Assembly: GCA_037176905.1 (NCBI GenBank)
Contig: JBBBWG010028533.1
Span: forward strand, 1-64,000
From: Azolla pinnata
Lineage: Eukaryota > Streptophyta > Polypodiopsida > Salviniales > Salviniaceae
DNA: 64,000 nucleotides
Reading direction: 5' to 3'
The notes below the pieces were generated by a model that saw nothing but the letters and a program-made list of their open reading frames with translations, had not been told where the DNA came from and made no database searches. Within the stretch, counting starts at the first letter, position 1, and each line of letters opens with the position of its first letter. This document shows, in pieces, positions 12,196 to 23,072 of this stretch. The position numbers and the translations under genes were made by a program.

Positions 12196-14235
12196 TTTCT
12201 AGCGTAAAACCCATTGTATACTCGTCTTTTGAAGGAAAAAACTTCCCACCCGTTCTCACTTCTCCGGAATGTAAAGCAACAAGAAGTACAGTGTGTAAGC
12301 CATCCAAATATGCATACTGCATGATCTATATACAAATGCACCGGCAAAAAGAATGAAATAGGGTTTCATCAGGGTAGATTCCTTTGACACAGCTAAGTCG
12401 CATTGAATCATGAATACATGACACATGTGTTAGCAATGTTGGAAGGATTTTTGTGTGGTTCAATGGAATATAAAACCCTGATTCCATTTCGCTCAATCCT
12501 TGTGTCCTCCTTATGTTCCGTTCTGTACCAACTGTTTCTCTCTGTTTATTTTCTGCTTCTTTCTTTTGATTCAGCTTCTCATTGCTCTCTACTAATTTCT
12601 TTTTCCTTCTGATTCCGCTTTCACCATTAATCCCCATTTTTGGGAGCTCTAATTCTGATTTAATTCTCTTGTGGCCCACCCTCCTTCCTCATTAGGATCT
12701 GCTTAGCTTCCTAGTTAGGATCATCTTGAATTAGTTCTCATTGCGGCAGAGAAGATGCCCGCCATATCCACACCTCTTGGTTTGATCCCACCCTCTTCTG
12801 GTTCTCCACATTATATATGGAACGGTCAGAGCCAGAAGCTTCGTCTTTGAGATGCAGTAGGTCTAGCTGTACAAGAAAAATCTGAGGTGGAGGAGGAGGA
12901 GGAGGAGAAGACGCGAATGAGCAGAAGGTTATGATAGTTAAGATCAAACTCCCTGAGTTCTGCAGAATCCGCCATGGGAGCTCATCAGATCGCTCCCGGG
13001 AGGAGCAGCAAAAAGATCACTACCTCGTACGCTGAAGCTGCAATCGGCAGAAGATCACCATTAGCGGATAAGGAAGGGCACATTTCCAGCAGATCTACCA
13101 ATTTAGTACCAGGAGTCTAGTAGTTGTGAGCAACTGTTGCAGCTGCGCGAGCGCCGGCATGGTGATTGATGATGATGATGCGATGAAGAGGAAATCAGGC
13201 CGGCCCCACAGATCTCTATTTCCAATGGTTCTGTGCTCAATCATTTTCCCTCGCACGGACTCGCCACTTCATGCGTTTGTGGCAACAATGATTCATCCTC
13301 CGAATGGACGTGGTCACAAGATTCCACTGCTCTGACCGGCTGCAACATGCCTACTTCGAGTTTCGATTCCTCCAGAGGATAGGATAGAATCTAGACGCAA
13401 GATCTGGCACCAGTTTGACGATCAGCGCACGTTCCATTGGATCAGAGATAAACATATTGCATGGGGTGCAGTCTTCTCCACAGCGCCACCGCATCTAGAA
13501 GCGCATTTGCATCAGATCTTTGCCACAGTTGTTGGTTACAACACAAGAAGGTAAACGACCGATTGGCATACACCATGTGAAGCCTGCATGTATGAATCTT
13601 TCCCATTTCTGTGAATGTGGATGTGGCGGGATATGGATCGATCCATCCATCGATGATCTCCCCATGGCTCGCATAACACGTGATCTCAACAAAGACTTGC
13701 TCGTCACAGGCCATTAATCATGGATGGATCGATCTATGAAAACTTCTCCTTTCGATTCGGTTGCTCTTTGCTGCCATTAATCATGCTATCTATCACTCAT
13801 AGTCCATTATTTGCGCATCATCAGGCTGTGCAGCTTGATTTTGCCGGTCGCTCCTGGCGATTGGCAAAACAGTACCAGATTTTGATCTTTCCACGAGCTG
13901 TTTCCTCCGTCTATGATCCGACATACATTGATCAGGCAAACCGGGGTGATTAGTCTGAACAGTATGAGGCAACTTGGAGGCAATCTGAGATGATCTGTGG
14001 AGTACGAGGCAAACATGAAGCAATGATCTGAGGAGTATGAGGCAACATATTGAGGCAATCTGAGATAATCTGATGAGTATGCGAGGCAACCAAAGGGCAA
14101 GCTGGTGAGTACGAGAGGCAATCTGAGACTATCAGATCAGGAATGTCTGTGAGTGTGAGGCATCTGAGGATAGATAAACCCTAAACCCTAAAACCAGTGG
14201 TTTGTGAAGCTTCATAGCCGTGCCTTGCTCCAGAC
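12196..14235. other. spacer without recognised gene
   Basis: The first ~200 bp are likely the 3' untranslated region of the split-barrel-like gene. Several open frames of 60-100 codons occur on both strands at 13.1-14.1 kb, but none resembles a protein and they overlap each other. From 13,960 to 14,140 there is an imperfect tandem repeat with a 32-42 bp period (core GAGGCAATCTGAGATGATCT, joined by GAGTATGAGGCAA). A short telomere-like AAACCCTAAACCCTAAAACC lies at 14,176. Confidence 0.5.
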
Positions 14236-15110
14236 TGATGATGATGATGATGATGATGATGGTGATGATGGTGATGGTGGTGGTGATGGTGGTGGTGGAT
14301 GATAGGATGATGATGGTGATGGTGATGATGGTGGTGATGTGATGGTGGTGGTGGTGGTGGTGGTGGTGGTGGTGATGATGGTGATGATGGTGATGGTGAT
14401 GGTGGTGGTGGTGGTGGTGGTGATGATGGTGATCGTGATGGTGGTGGTGATGGTGATGATGGTGATGGGGGTGATGGTGATGATGCTGGTGATGGCGGTG
14501 GTGGTGGTGATGATGATGATGGCGGTGGTGATGGTGATGATGATGATGGCGGTGGTGATGGTGATGATGATGATGGTGGTGGTGATGGTGACGGTGGTGG
14601 TGATGGTGATGGTGACGGTGGTGGTGATGGTGACGGTGGTGGTGATGGTGACGGTGGTGGTGATGGTGATGGTGACGGTGGTGGTGGTGAGGATGATGGT
14701 GATGGTGACGGTGGCGGTGGTGATGATGATGGTGATGGTGGCGACGGGGATGGTGACGACGGGGATGGTGGTGATGGGGACGACGGTGACGATGGTGATG
14801 GGGACGACGGTGATGGTGGTGATGGTGACGATGGTGATGGGGACGACGGTGATGGTGGTGATGGTGACGATGGTAGTGGTGACGATAGTGACGATGATGC
14901 TGGCGGTGTTGATGGTGACGAGGTGTTGATGGTGACGATGGTGATGGTGATGATGTGGCGACGATAGCGATGGTGATGGTGATGATGTGGCGACGATAGC
15001 GATGGTGGAGATGGTGATGTGATGGTGATGGCGATGATTGGGATGGCGATGATGGTGACGATGGGCGCGATGGATCTAAAATGATAATAACAATAATAAT
15101 AGTATTATCG
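14236..15110. repeat. GAT/GGT trinucleotide satellite (about 850 bp)
   Basis: An almost uninterrupted run of GAT, GGT and GAC triplets with the plus strand nearly free of C in the first half. Higher-order units occur: a block with GGGGACGACGGT repeats near 14,760-14,870, and a block with GATGTGGCGACGATAGCGAT appears twice near 14,950-15,000. It ends in an AAT/ATA run at 15,080-15,110. Confidence 0.93.
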
Positions 15111-15120
15111 CCCCAAAGAT

Positions 15121-15390
15121 AATACTAAACAAAAGAAAAGAAAAGTGGGGAAAAAAACAAAAAAAAAGGGGCAGGGAAAAAAGAAAAGAAAAAAGCAGAG
15201 AAAAATGGGGGGAAAAAAGAGAAAAAGAGAGGATTTGCGCAGGGGAAAAAAGAGAAGAGAAAAAGAGAACAAGAAAAAGAAAAAGAGAGAGAGAAAAGAA
15301 AAGCGAAGAGAGAGAAAAAAAGGAAAAGCAGAAAATTCTAGATATTTATTAATATCCTCTCTCTTGGTTTTTTTCCTTTACCTCTTCTCT

Positions 15391-15436
<46 letters not shown>

Positions 15437-15470
15437 TCTCTCTTCTCTCTCTTCTCTCGACTCCTGCCAT
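15121..15470. repeat. polypurine block followed by polypyrimidine block
   Basis: 15,121-15,340 is almost pure A/G on the plus strand (GAAAA and GAGA words). 15,355-15,470 is almost pure C/T (CTCT and TTCTC words). The switch falls at a short perfect inverted repeat, GATATT-TATT-AATATC (15,341-15,356). The two blocks are roughly complementary, so a long imperfect hairpin or triplex (H-DNA) is possible. Confidence 0.8.
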
Positions 15471-16681
15471 CGCCACAGAGCTCGGCCGCCCCCATTCTCT
15501 GCACTTCATCGCCATCGATCCAGTTTTCAACAGCTTTCGCCCACAACAACACCCTTCCTCGGAAACGCCTTGCCTCTGACATCACTTAGCCTTTTGCTCG
15601 CGCCCTCCTGAAAAAGCTCTTCCTCTCTGCATCTCTCGTACTCTCTCTCTCTCTCTCTCTCTCGCTCGGTCTTTCTTGTCGGCTCGATCGATCGGTTTAT
15701 GTTTAAAGAAGAGCTTTTGTAACCTATGCAGGTTTGCTTTCTCGCTCGCTCGCGTTCTCTCTCTCTCGACAGGTGAAATGCATCCCGATTACTCTGTTTT
15801 AATTTGGCATTCTCTCAACAATTTAGCGATCCGGAACATTCTTCTGTAATTTTGGCCCTTCTTCCTACCCAGTCCCTTATCAGGACAGTTGTTTGTTTTG
15901 AAGCATTTGATTAGATTCGGTGCAAAATCCTTCGCATGTAAAGTGATGCTCCCCGTCTAGCCGTCAAGAGAATTTCCATTGTAAAGGAGATCTGAGAAAG
16001 GATGGGAAACCCTCAAATGGGTTTCTGTTCAGGAGAAGAAAAAAATGCACATTTTTTTGCATCCAATCATGTAACTATGGGTTCCAATTAGGAGAGCAAG
16101 ACAAGGGCATTCTCTGTTTTGGAATATCTTTGCATTGTTCCAAATAGGTGAAGTAGGAATTCGGTGATATTTTTCCTGAAGAAGAAAAAAAAATGCCAGT
16201 TTTCATTCCAAGTTCCCTTGATTTGTCAGATCCTTCAGTCGGCTTTCATTGATGAAGAGATGACAGCGAAGATGAAAAAGGAGCATTTATACCGCATTAT
16301 CATTTATTCAATAATAGATTGAGCAGATCGTAGAGCTATTCTACTGAAGAACATCGGGCATGAAAGGGTTCTAAGTGAAAGAAACACAGAAGACCATGTT
16401 GCAGCAAAGTATGTTCGGCCAGTGGAAAACATGTAACTCCTCATGCTTTTTATAAACTTACATGGGTCCTATTTAGAAGAAGAAACAAGGTTAATTTTTG
16501 TCAACAGTACCTTTGGCCTGTTGAAATAGCGAATAAACATGCTTTTGAATCTTCTTCAGTTGATGACGAAGAGAGGACCTAGACTTGGCTCTACTGAGAA
16601 GGAGAGAGGTCCATTCATATAGATGTATATTTGGCTTCTTCAGAGCTAATCAAAATCAGTGAGAGGGACATAAAAGCAGTT
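15471..16681 (+). promoter_or_regulatory. probable 5' leader and first intron(s) of the PP2A B55 gene
   Basis: No coding sequence recognised. CT microsatellites at 15,640-15,663 and around 15,755 are typical of plant 5' leaders. An acceptor-like TTCTTCAG at 16,642 fits an untranslated first exon spliced to the coding exon whose Met lies at 16,682. Confidence 0.4.
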
Positions 16682-19600
16682 ATGCTCCCTGGAGCTGGAG
16701 TGGTGATTTCATCAGAGAACAATGGACATTCAGCAAAGCCTCTTGAATGGAAATTCTCGCAAGTTTTTGGTGAACGATCAGCTGGAGAGGATGTTCAAGA
16801 TGGTATGGTATATTCTCTTTTGTTGATTATTTGTTCTTTCAAATGATCTCATACCGTTTTCGTCCAATTTCGCATCATGTTAAGTGAATATCTGCTTCAT
16901 ATTCACAATGAGTGTGAAATTGTGCTTGCAGAATTATTTTCTTTTATTTGAAAATAGATTGTCATCATCAGAATGTACTATTGTTATTCCATATGCTCTT
17001 ATTTTAAGGGTGTCAACGGTACCATCAACACTGACTATGGTTACGCGTTGAAGGTGTAAGGTCCTTAATCATAATGGGTTTGAATGCGATCCTTCTGTTG
17101 TTATCTTGCCTTAATTATTGTATGATTAGTTTGTATTATTGTTCTTCAATATGCTCTTATTTTAAGGATATCAACAGTCCCATCAACATTTACTATGGTT
17201 ATGCGTTGAAGGTGTAAAGTCCTTATTCATAATGGGTTTGAACGCAATACTTCTGTTGTTATCTTGCCTTATTTAGCATTCAAATCGTATATCATTGTTT
17301 CTTCTTTTTTTTTTGCATTTGACAATGTATTAGCAACCCACAATGCTCCCGAACTAGACCAAATCATTTGCCAGTATAGGTGAGCGGTTTTCCCGTGAAT
17401 TTTTGGTGACGCTTTCATGATTCCTTGAAATTTTTCTGAATTGAATATTGCATATGGATGTTGTGTATATACACACAAACATATCTATGAATTGTACCCA
17501 CTTGTGTATGGGCATCATGTAAGGAAAACAACGTGGTTACAACTTCATATCATCTTTCTTAATCGCAATCTGTATAGTTGTAAAATTTAAAATTCCAATC
17601 GAAGCATGATCTAAATGACAACATACGTTGCTATATGTAAAGACTCTACATTTCATATGCTAGGAAGAATGATATCTCACGCTTTTTTCTCACATACTAA
17701 TACCATATGGAAAATTATGGTAGTAAGCATAATGTCAATTCTTATTAGCGGTATTTTTTGTAGTTGATATCATATCTGCTATTGAGTTTGACAAGACTGG
17801 TGAGCATCTAGCAACAGGAGATAGAGGCGGTCGTGTGGTACTATTTGAAAGGACAGATGGAAAAGAGGTATAACCTGGTTCCCAAGCTCTTTCAGAGCTT
17901 TACAAAGGCTTGTATATGCCTACTGTTTGAACTTTTGATGTCTGACAGTTTCACTCCCGGAAGGAGCTGGAAAGAAAAGATGCATCAATTTTAAGGCATG
18001 CAGAATATCGATATAAGACTGAGTTTCAGAGTCATGAACCTGAGGTCTGTTGTGGGTACTGTTAAAATAATTTGTTTTGTTTCTTTTTTATTCTATTCCA
18101 TCGTTTGTTTCTCTTTATCGTCCTGTTTTTTAAATGTACACTCTATTTTAATGTAAGACTAACATTCAGACTCTTGAACATGAGGTCTATTGTGGAGCTT
18201 CAAATCATATTGTTTTTCTGTTTGATTCTTTTCTGTAACAGTGATTGTGTCTCTACATTTTCTTGTACTGCAGCTCATGGGTATCTGATCTTGTTCTTAT
18301 TTCTATGATTCAGTTTGACTACTTGAAAAGTCTAGAGATAGAAGAGAAGATAAACAAAATTAGGTGGTGTGAAAGAGCCAATAGCTCTCTCTTTCTGCTG
18401 TCAACAAATGACAAGACCATTAAACTGTGGAAGGTGACATTTTCGGTTCCCTCTTACATTGTCATAAAATTTTGAAGCTGTAACATGCGTTGACTTGATG
18501 CCCATTGTAATCTTGCAGGTCTCAGAGAAAAGAATAAAGAAAGTAACAGAAACAAATGTTGCATGCTCATGTAATGGTACTTCATTAGGAAGAACCCAAC
18601 TGCAGACTCACAAGCCAACAGGAACATGTGACGGAAATGGAAGCACGTTTGAAAGTTTGGACCCACTTGTAGATCGTGAATATGCACTCTCCCCAGATGA
18701 TATCCGGCCACTTCACTTGCCTACGGTAGTTGTATTTTCTCTGTGATTTTTGTCTTTGTTTTCTTTGCCAAGAACTATTACTGGTATTCTTCAAATGATT
18801 GCCTGCAGTTGAACTCACTATTTTGTTACTGGTTACAGGTTCCAACAAATGAAATAACACATGTGGCAAGATGTAGAAGGATCTATACACATGCTCATGA
18901 TTATCATATCAATTCTATTTCAACTAACAGGTAGTGTGTGAGGAAGGCATTCTGGATGATTCTTAATGAAAGATATGGCAGAGATTTTTGGATAAAAAAG
19001 TTGGATATGACTTTTCCTGTGGTGCCTACTTGTCCTTACAAGATACTACTTTTTCTTTCTTTCTTTCTTTTTCTTATGGTTCAATTTTCTTCAACTTGCC
19101 GTAGGGACACATTTGCTATGAGTTTGACATTACTTGCCCTCAGGAATACACATTTGTTATATGTTTCTCAATATTAGGGATTTAAGAATTTGAGATCATG
19201 CGAATAGATGATGAAAAGACAATAATAGACATTGCAATTTAAGGTTTGATTTTATGTCTATGGAAATATTTGTGCATGAAATTATGTGGAAATGTTAAAA
19301 CAATAGGTGCTAATACTTTGCTGCTTCATTGTACTGGAGCGAGAAAGTTTGTTAGGCATTACTCTTTACAGTAACAGACAGAAATCTGTGGTTACAGTGA
19401 TGGAGAAACCTATATCTCAGCTGATGATTTGCGAATAAACTTGTGGAACTTGGAGGTTAGCAATCAAAGTTTCAATATAGTGGACATCAAGCCTACAAAT
19501 ATGGAGGACTTAACTGGTATTTTGCACCACTTTTTTTGTGAGAAACATGTGGATTTCTGCTGTTTCTCTTTAGTCATTTTATTTTGTGGTATTTAGTTTT

Positions 19601-21488
19601 ATTATTATAATTTACTGGATTCTGTAAATATTCTAACTTGATTTATATATATATTTTTGGTAGAGGTAATCACATCAGCTGAATTTCATCCTATACATTG
19701 TAACACTCTAGCTTACAGTAGTTCGAAAGGTACAATTCGTCTTGTAGACATGAGACAATCTGCCTTGTGTGATAGACATACAAAGCTGTAAGTACATTCA
19801 CAAAGAAGGTTTTGTATTAAGTCTAGTTACTATACATTCAAGCTTGTAATATATATTGTGCAGTTTTGAAGGACAAGAAGTTCCTGGATCAAGATCTTTC
19901 TTTACAGAGATTATAGCCTCCATCTCGGATCTTAAATTTGCTAGGGATGGTCGCTACATACTAAGCAGAGACTACATGACACTCAAGGTTTTCTTAAATT
20001 CATGAATAATGCACTGTGAATGTAGCTTTCTATATTTAAGATCGTTCTTCACATTATTATCGTGTTATTGTGCTGTTCTTTGAAATAATTGTTTATACAT
20101 CTATTGCTTGTCATTGCAGCTTTGGGATATAAATATGGAATCAGCACCTGTTGCGACTTTTAAAGTGCATGAATATTTACGTCCCAAGGTGTGTAAATTT
20201 TACTAATGGGAGAGGTGTGCAATAAAAGCCTATGTATTTAGAAAACAGCCGAGATGACTAATTGTCTTACCATTTATGGAAGGCTGTTGTAATTAAGAAG
20301 GAGAAGTAAATATACTTACTGAACCATATAATCTACAGTCATTGTATTTTACATGCACTGGTGGTGACCATTATACTGCATTTTAGTATCAGTATTGGAG
20401 CATAAACCTTGTATAAGAATGCATAGAGGATTCTGGACACAACAAGTATTAATGGCTTTGCATATGAGTATCTTACAGATTTGATGTTTTGCTCCTAATG
20501 GAACAGTTGTCATAAGTAGAGTTGCCTTTACCTTTTATCTTAATGTACTTAGAAAAGCAGACTATACAATTTCACGTTTTAGCCAGAAAGGAAAAAGAAT
20601 CCCAGTTGAAGCTGGCATGCTTATAGTGATAAGATGCAAAATCAATGTCACATGAAACTAGGTGAAGAGATTAGTCATTATTTTGAAAAACTGTTGTAGT
20701 GGCCGCCAGAAAACTATACTAATTTTCATGAGTGCAACCAATGGATGAAGGCATGCATTGGCTGAGAGAATGAATAAATGTCCTGATTGTGATAGCGGTG
20801 AGCCTCAAATACTGGATTTGCAACCTTCCTCAACTATGATGTTTTGTTGCAGCTATGTGATCTATATGAAAAGGATTTAATCTTCGATAAGTTTGAATGC
20901 TGCTTGAGTGGAGATGGTAAAAGGGCAGCTACAGGTTCCTACAGGTAAATATGTTAATGTCATATCATACGCACTAGTCTTCAAGAGGCTGAGTTGGATG
21001 AATTACATGTTTCTGGTTACAGCAATTTGTTTCGAGTTTTTGGTAGCATATCTGGAAGTGAAGAGGTTTTAACGCTAGAAGCAAGCAGGTGTCCTAACAG
21101 GTGTTGTGTTCATATGTATCTTATACTTAATTTTCATGTTTGAGATAAGAATGTAGCAATCAATGCCTTACATCATCGTTGGTCATGACTAAAGAGAAGC
21201 TGCACCCCCTACTACCTCTGGAGCCGGTTTGGCCAATTTAACTCGTCGCAGTGGGAGAAAAGGTGGGTTGATTCTTACCATCTAAATTGCCATGGTTGGT
21301 TTGGCTGTTTGCCTATATTAAATAATGGATCTACCTTTTCTATTGCACATTCAGGAAATGACAATTCTGGACTTGACTTGCCTGGGGGTTACAGTTTCCA
21401 AGCAAAGTTGCTTCATCTTGCTTGGCATCCTACTGAAAATCTTATTGCTTGTGCTGCATCTAACAGTCTGTACATGTATTATTCCTAG
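16682..21488 (+). CDS. PP2A B55-type regulatory subunit
   Basis: Fourteen coding exons: 16682-16802, 17764-17867, 17949-18044, 18314-18433, 18519-18725, 18839-18930, 19398-19516, 19664-19787, 19864-19987, 20120-20188, 20853-20944, 21023-21100, 21195-21262 and 21355-21488. All join in phase to 515 aa, the usual B55 length. The protein is a seven-blade WD40 propeller that gives the PP2A holoenzyme its substrate choice in cytosol and nucleus. Hallmarks: [180 protein letters not shown] and, at the end, [20 protein letters not shown]. The linker after the NKTIKLWK blade ([13 protein letters not shown]..) is variable, as in plant homologues. Met 16,682 is the only Met upstream of the LEWKF motif in this exon frame. 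Confidence 0.96.
16976..17290. repeat. 158-bp tandem duplication in B55 intron 1
   Basis: Two adjacent, similar copies (about 16,976-17,133 and 17,134-17,290) share ATATGCTCTTATTTTAAGG, ATGCGTTGAAGGTGTAA and CTTCTGTTGTTATCTTGCCT with scattered substitutions. Confidence 0.8.
18017..18240. repeat. duplicated exon-3 tail and donor inside B55 intron 3
   Basis: The end of coding exon 3 with its splice donor (18,017-18,060) recurs at 18,157-18,200, 140 bp downstream. Over the 32-bp core, 27 positions match, including GAGGTCT at the exon/intron border. Confidence 0.65.
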
Positions 21489-23072
21489 GCTGATTCCTTT
21501 ATTAAAGACGGTTTCCTCATTAATTTTTTTTCTCCACTTATTGTGGGGTGGCGTAAATGCAGAAAAGGTAACATAACAGTGTTTAACTAGGTTTGACAAG
21601 ATTTAGCCGATCAGAATCAAAGCTAACCATCATATTGTTTCTATGCACTCTTTTTCTGGTTATCCATTTGTATACCTTGAGAGTGGAGAAAATGCCAATC
21701 GCAAGGATGTTATTACGTTGATTCTTTCAAGCATATATAGCTGTAAAGCTTGCAGCTGCTTTGTTGATTATTCTCTCTTGTTCCATTGATTTCCAGAATT
21801 TCTGGAAAATATGTAAATGTACAACATCCACAGATGAACTTCAATGGTATCATGTATGATTATAAAGCAAGGCCATTGCTGTATATCGATGCAGTCTATT
21901 TACTTGGTATGATGCCTTTTATTATTATTGACAAACAATATCAAGTTTGTTTTCCCAATGTTGGATGTCAAAGAATAGGCTTGAAGCTTGTACATACAAG
22001 AGAAAAGGATTTCAGAGTTTGTGCAATTTCCGAATTGAAATAAGGCATTTAATCAGAATTGATATGATCTGTACAATTTGAGTATTCCTCACGCACTGTG
22101 CTTACCTTTGACCATATGCTCTACCAAGTATCCTGAGAAAAGAGTGATATGCTGTAAAAATTATGCTATGTATACAAATGTTTAGCAATTGGATTATAAT
22201 TTATCATGTAGAATGTGGAAACTGCCGACTGCTATAACTGCACCACATATATATTAGCTTTATGTCGCTGAGAGCACAATGCTCCTTGTCCTTTGCAGCT
22301 CCTACATCATCACTTATTTCTAGTTAAAACCAGTCATATTAAAATTTTATTTCAATACGACCATGCTTATGACGATTAATTCCAAGACATTGAATCCCAT
22401 ACATAATCTTAATAAGTTGGATTTTAAACCTCCCAACTTGGCCTTCAGTGCGATTCAAATGTAATGAATGCCTCAAATGATTTGAAGCCTTGAGCATTGG
22501 TAGAAGTGACAAATCAGTTTTTTGAGCCACCTGTGATGATATAAATTTGATTGATTATTTGCGTGATACTCTTTGACGTAGCAAACATTGGCTGGCTATT
22601 GTACTGTAGACTTGACATTCGAACCACAAGGATACATGTGCCTAATGGCCCATCATCTCCACTTTTGACAATAATATTCACATGATATTTTGCGGTACTC
22701 CTGTATTGTCATGCTTTCCTCTCTGGCCTCTACTGGACGACTCTATTAACCTTGGGCCTCCATCCCTGGGTTTGTTTCTGTTATTTATCAACATCTACCT
22801 GTTCTTTGACACTCAGATCCACCTTTGATATATTAAAACAATGGTGCATTGGCATGCTTTATTTGACTTTGTGGAATTCCAGCTTTCCTTCTGCTGTCTT
22901 TTGTTGTATAGGCCTCCAGTGTTGGGTTTCTTTCTGTTGGAGGGTTGGTTGGTTAATCGAGCTTTAATTTATCAACATCAACCCATTCTTTACATAGATG
23001 TTGATAAGTGATGAACGAACAGGGCCACATAGCACCAACTACCTTGGCTGCATAATCAATACTCAAGGCTTG
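21489..23072. other. 3' region between the B55 gene and the PPR block
   Basis: 3' untranslated sequence of the B55 gene followed by spacer. Open frames of 63-85 codons here have no recognisable content. Two diverged copies of a ~60-bp segment (GGCCTCCA..GGGTTT..TTTCTG, then TTTATCAACATC) lie near 22,757 and 22,911. Confidence 0.5.

Noticed and set aside
13442-14121. Overlapping frames of 70-104 codons on both strands
   Set aside because: They overlap each other, resemble no protein, and part of the stretch is an imperfect tandem repeat.
14339-14929. 196-codon Met/Val-rich open frame
   Set aside because: It is the direct translation of the GAT/GGT satellite. Triplet periodicity keeps it open, and there is no other coding sign.
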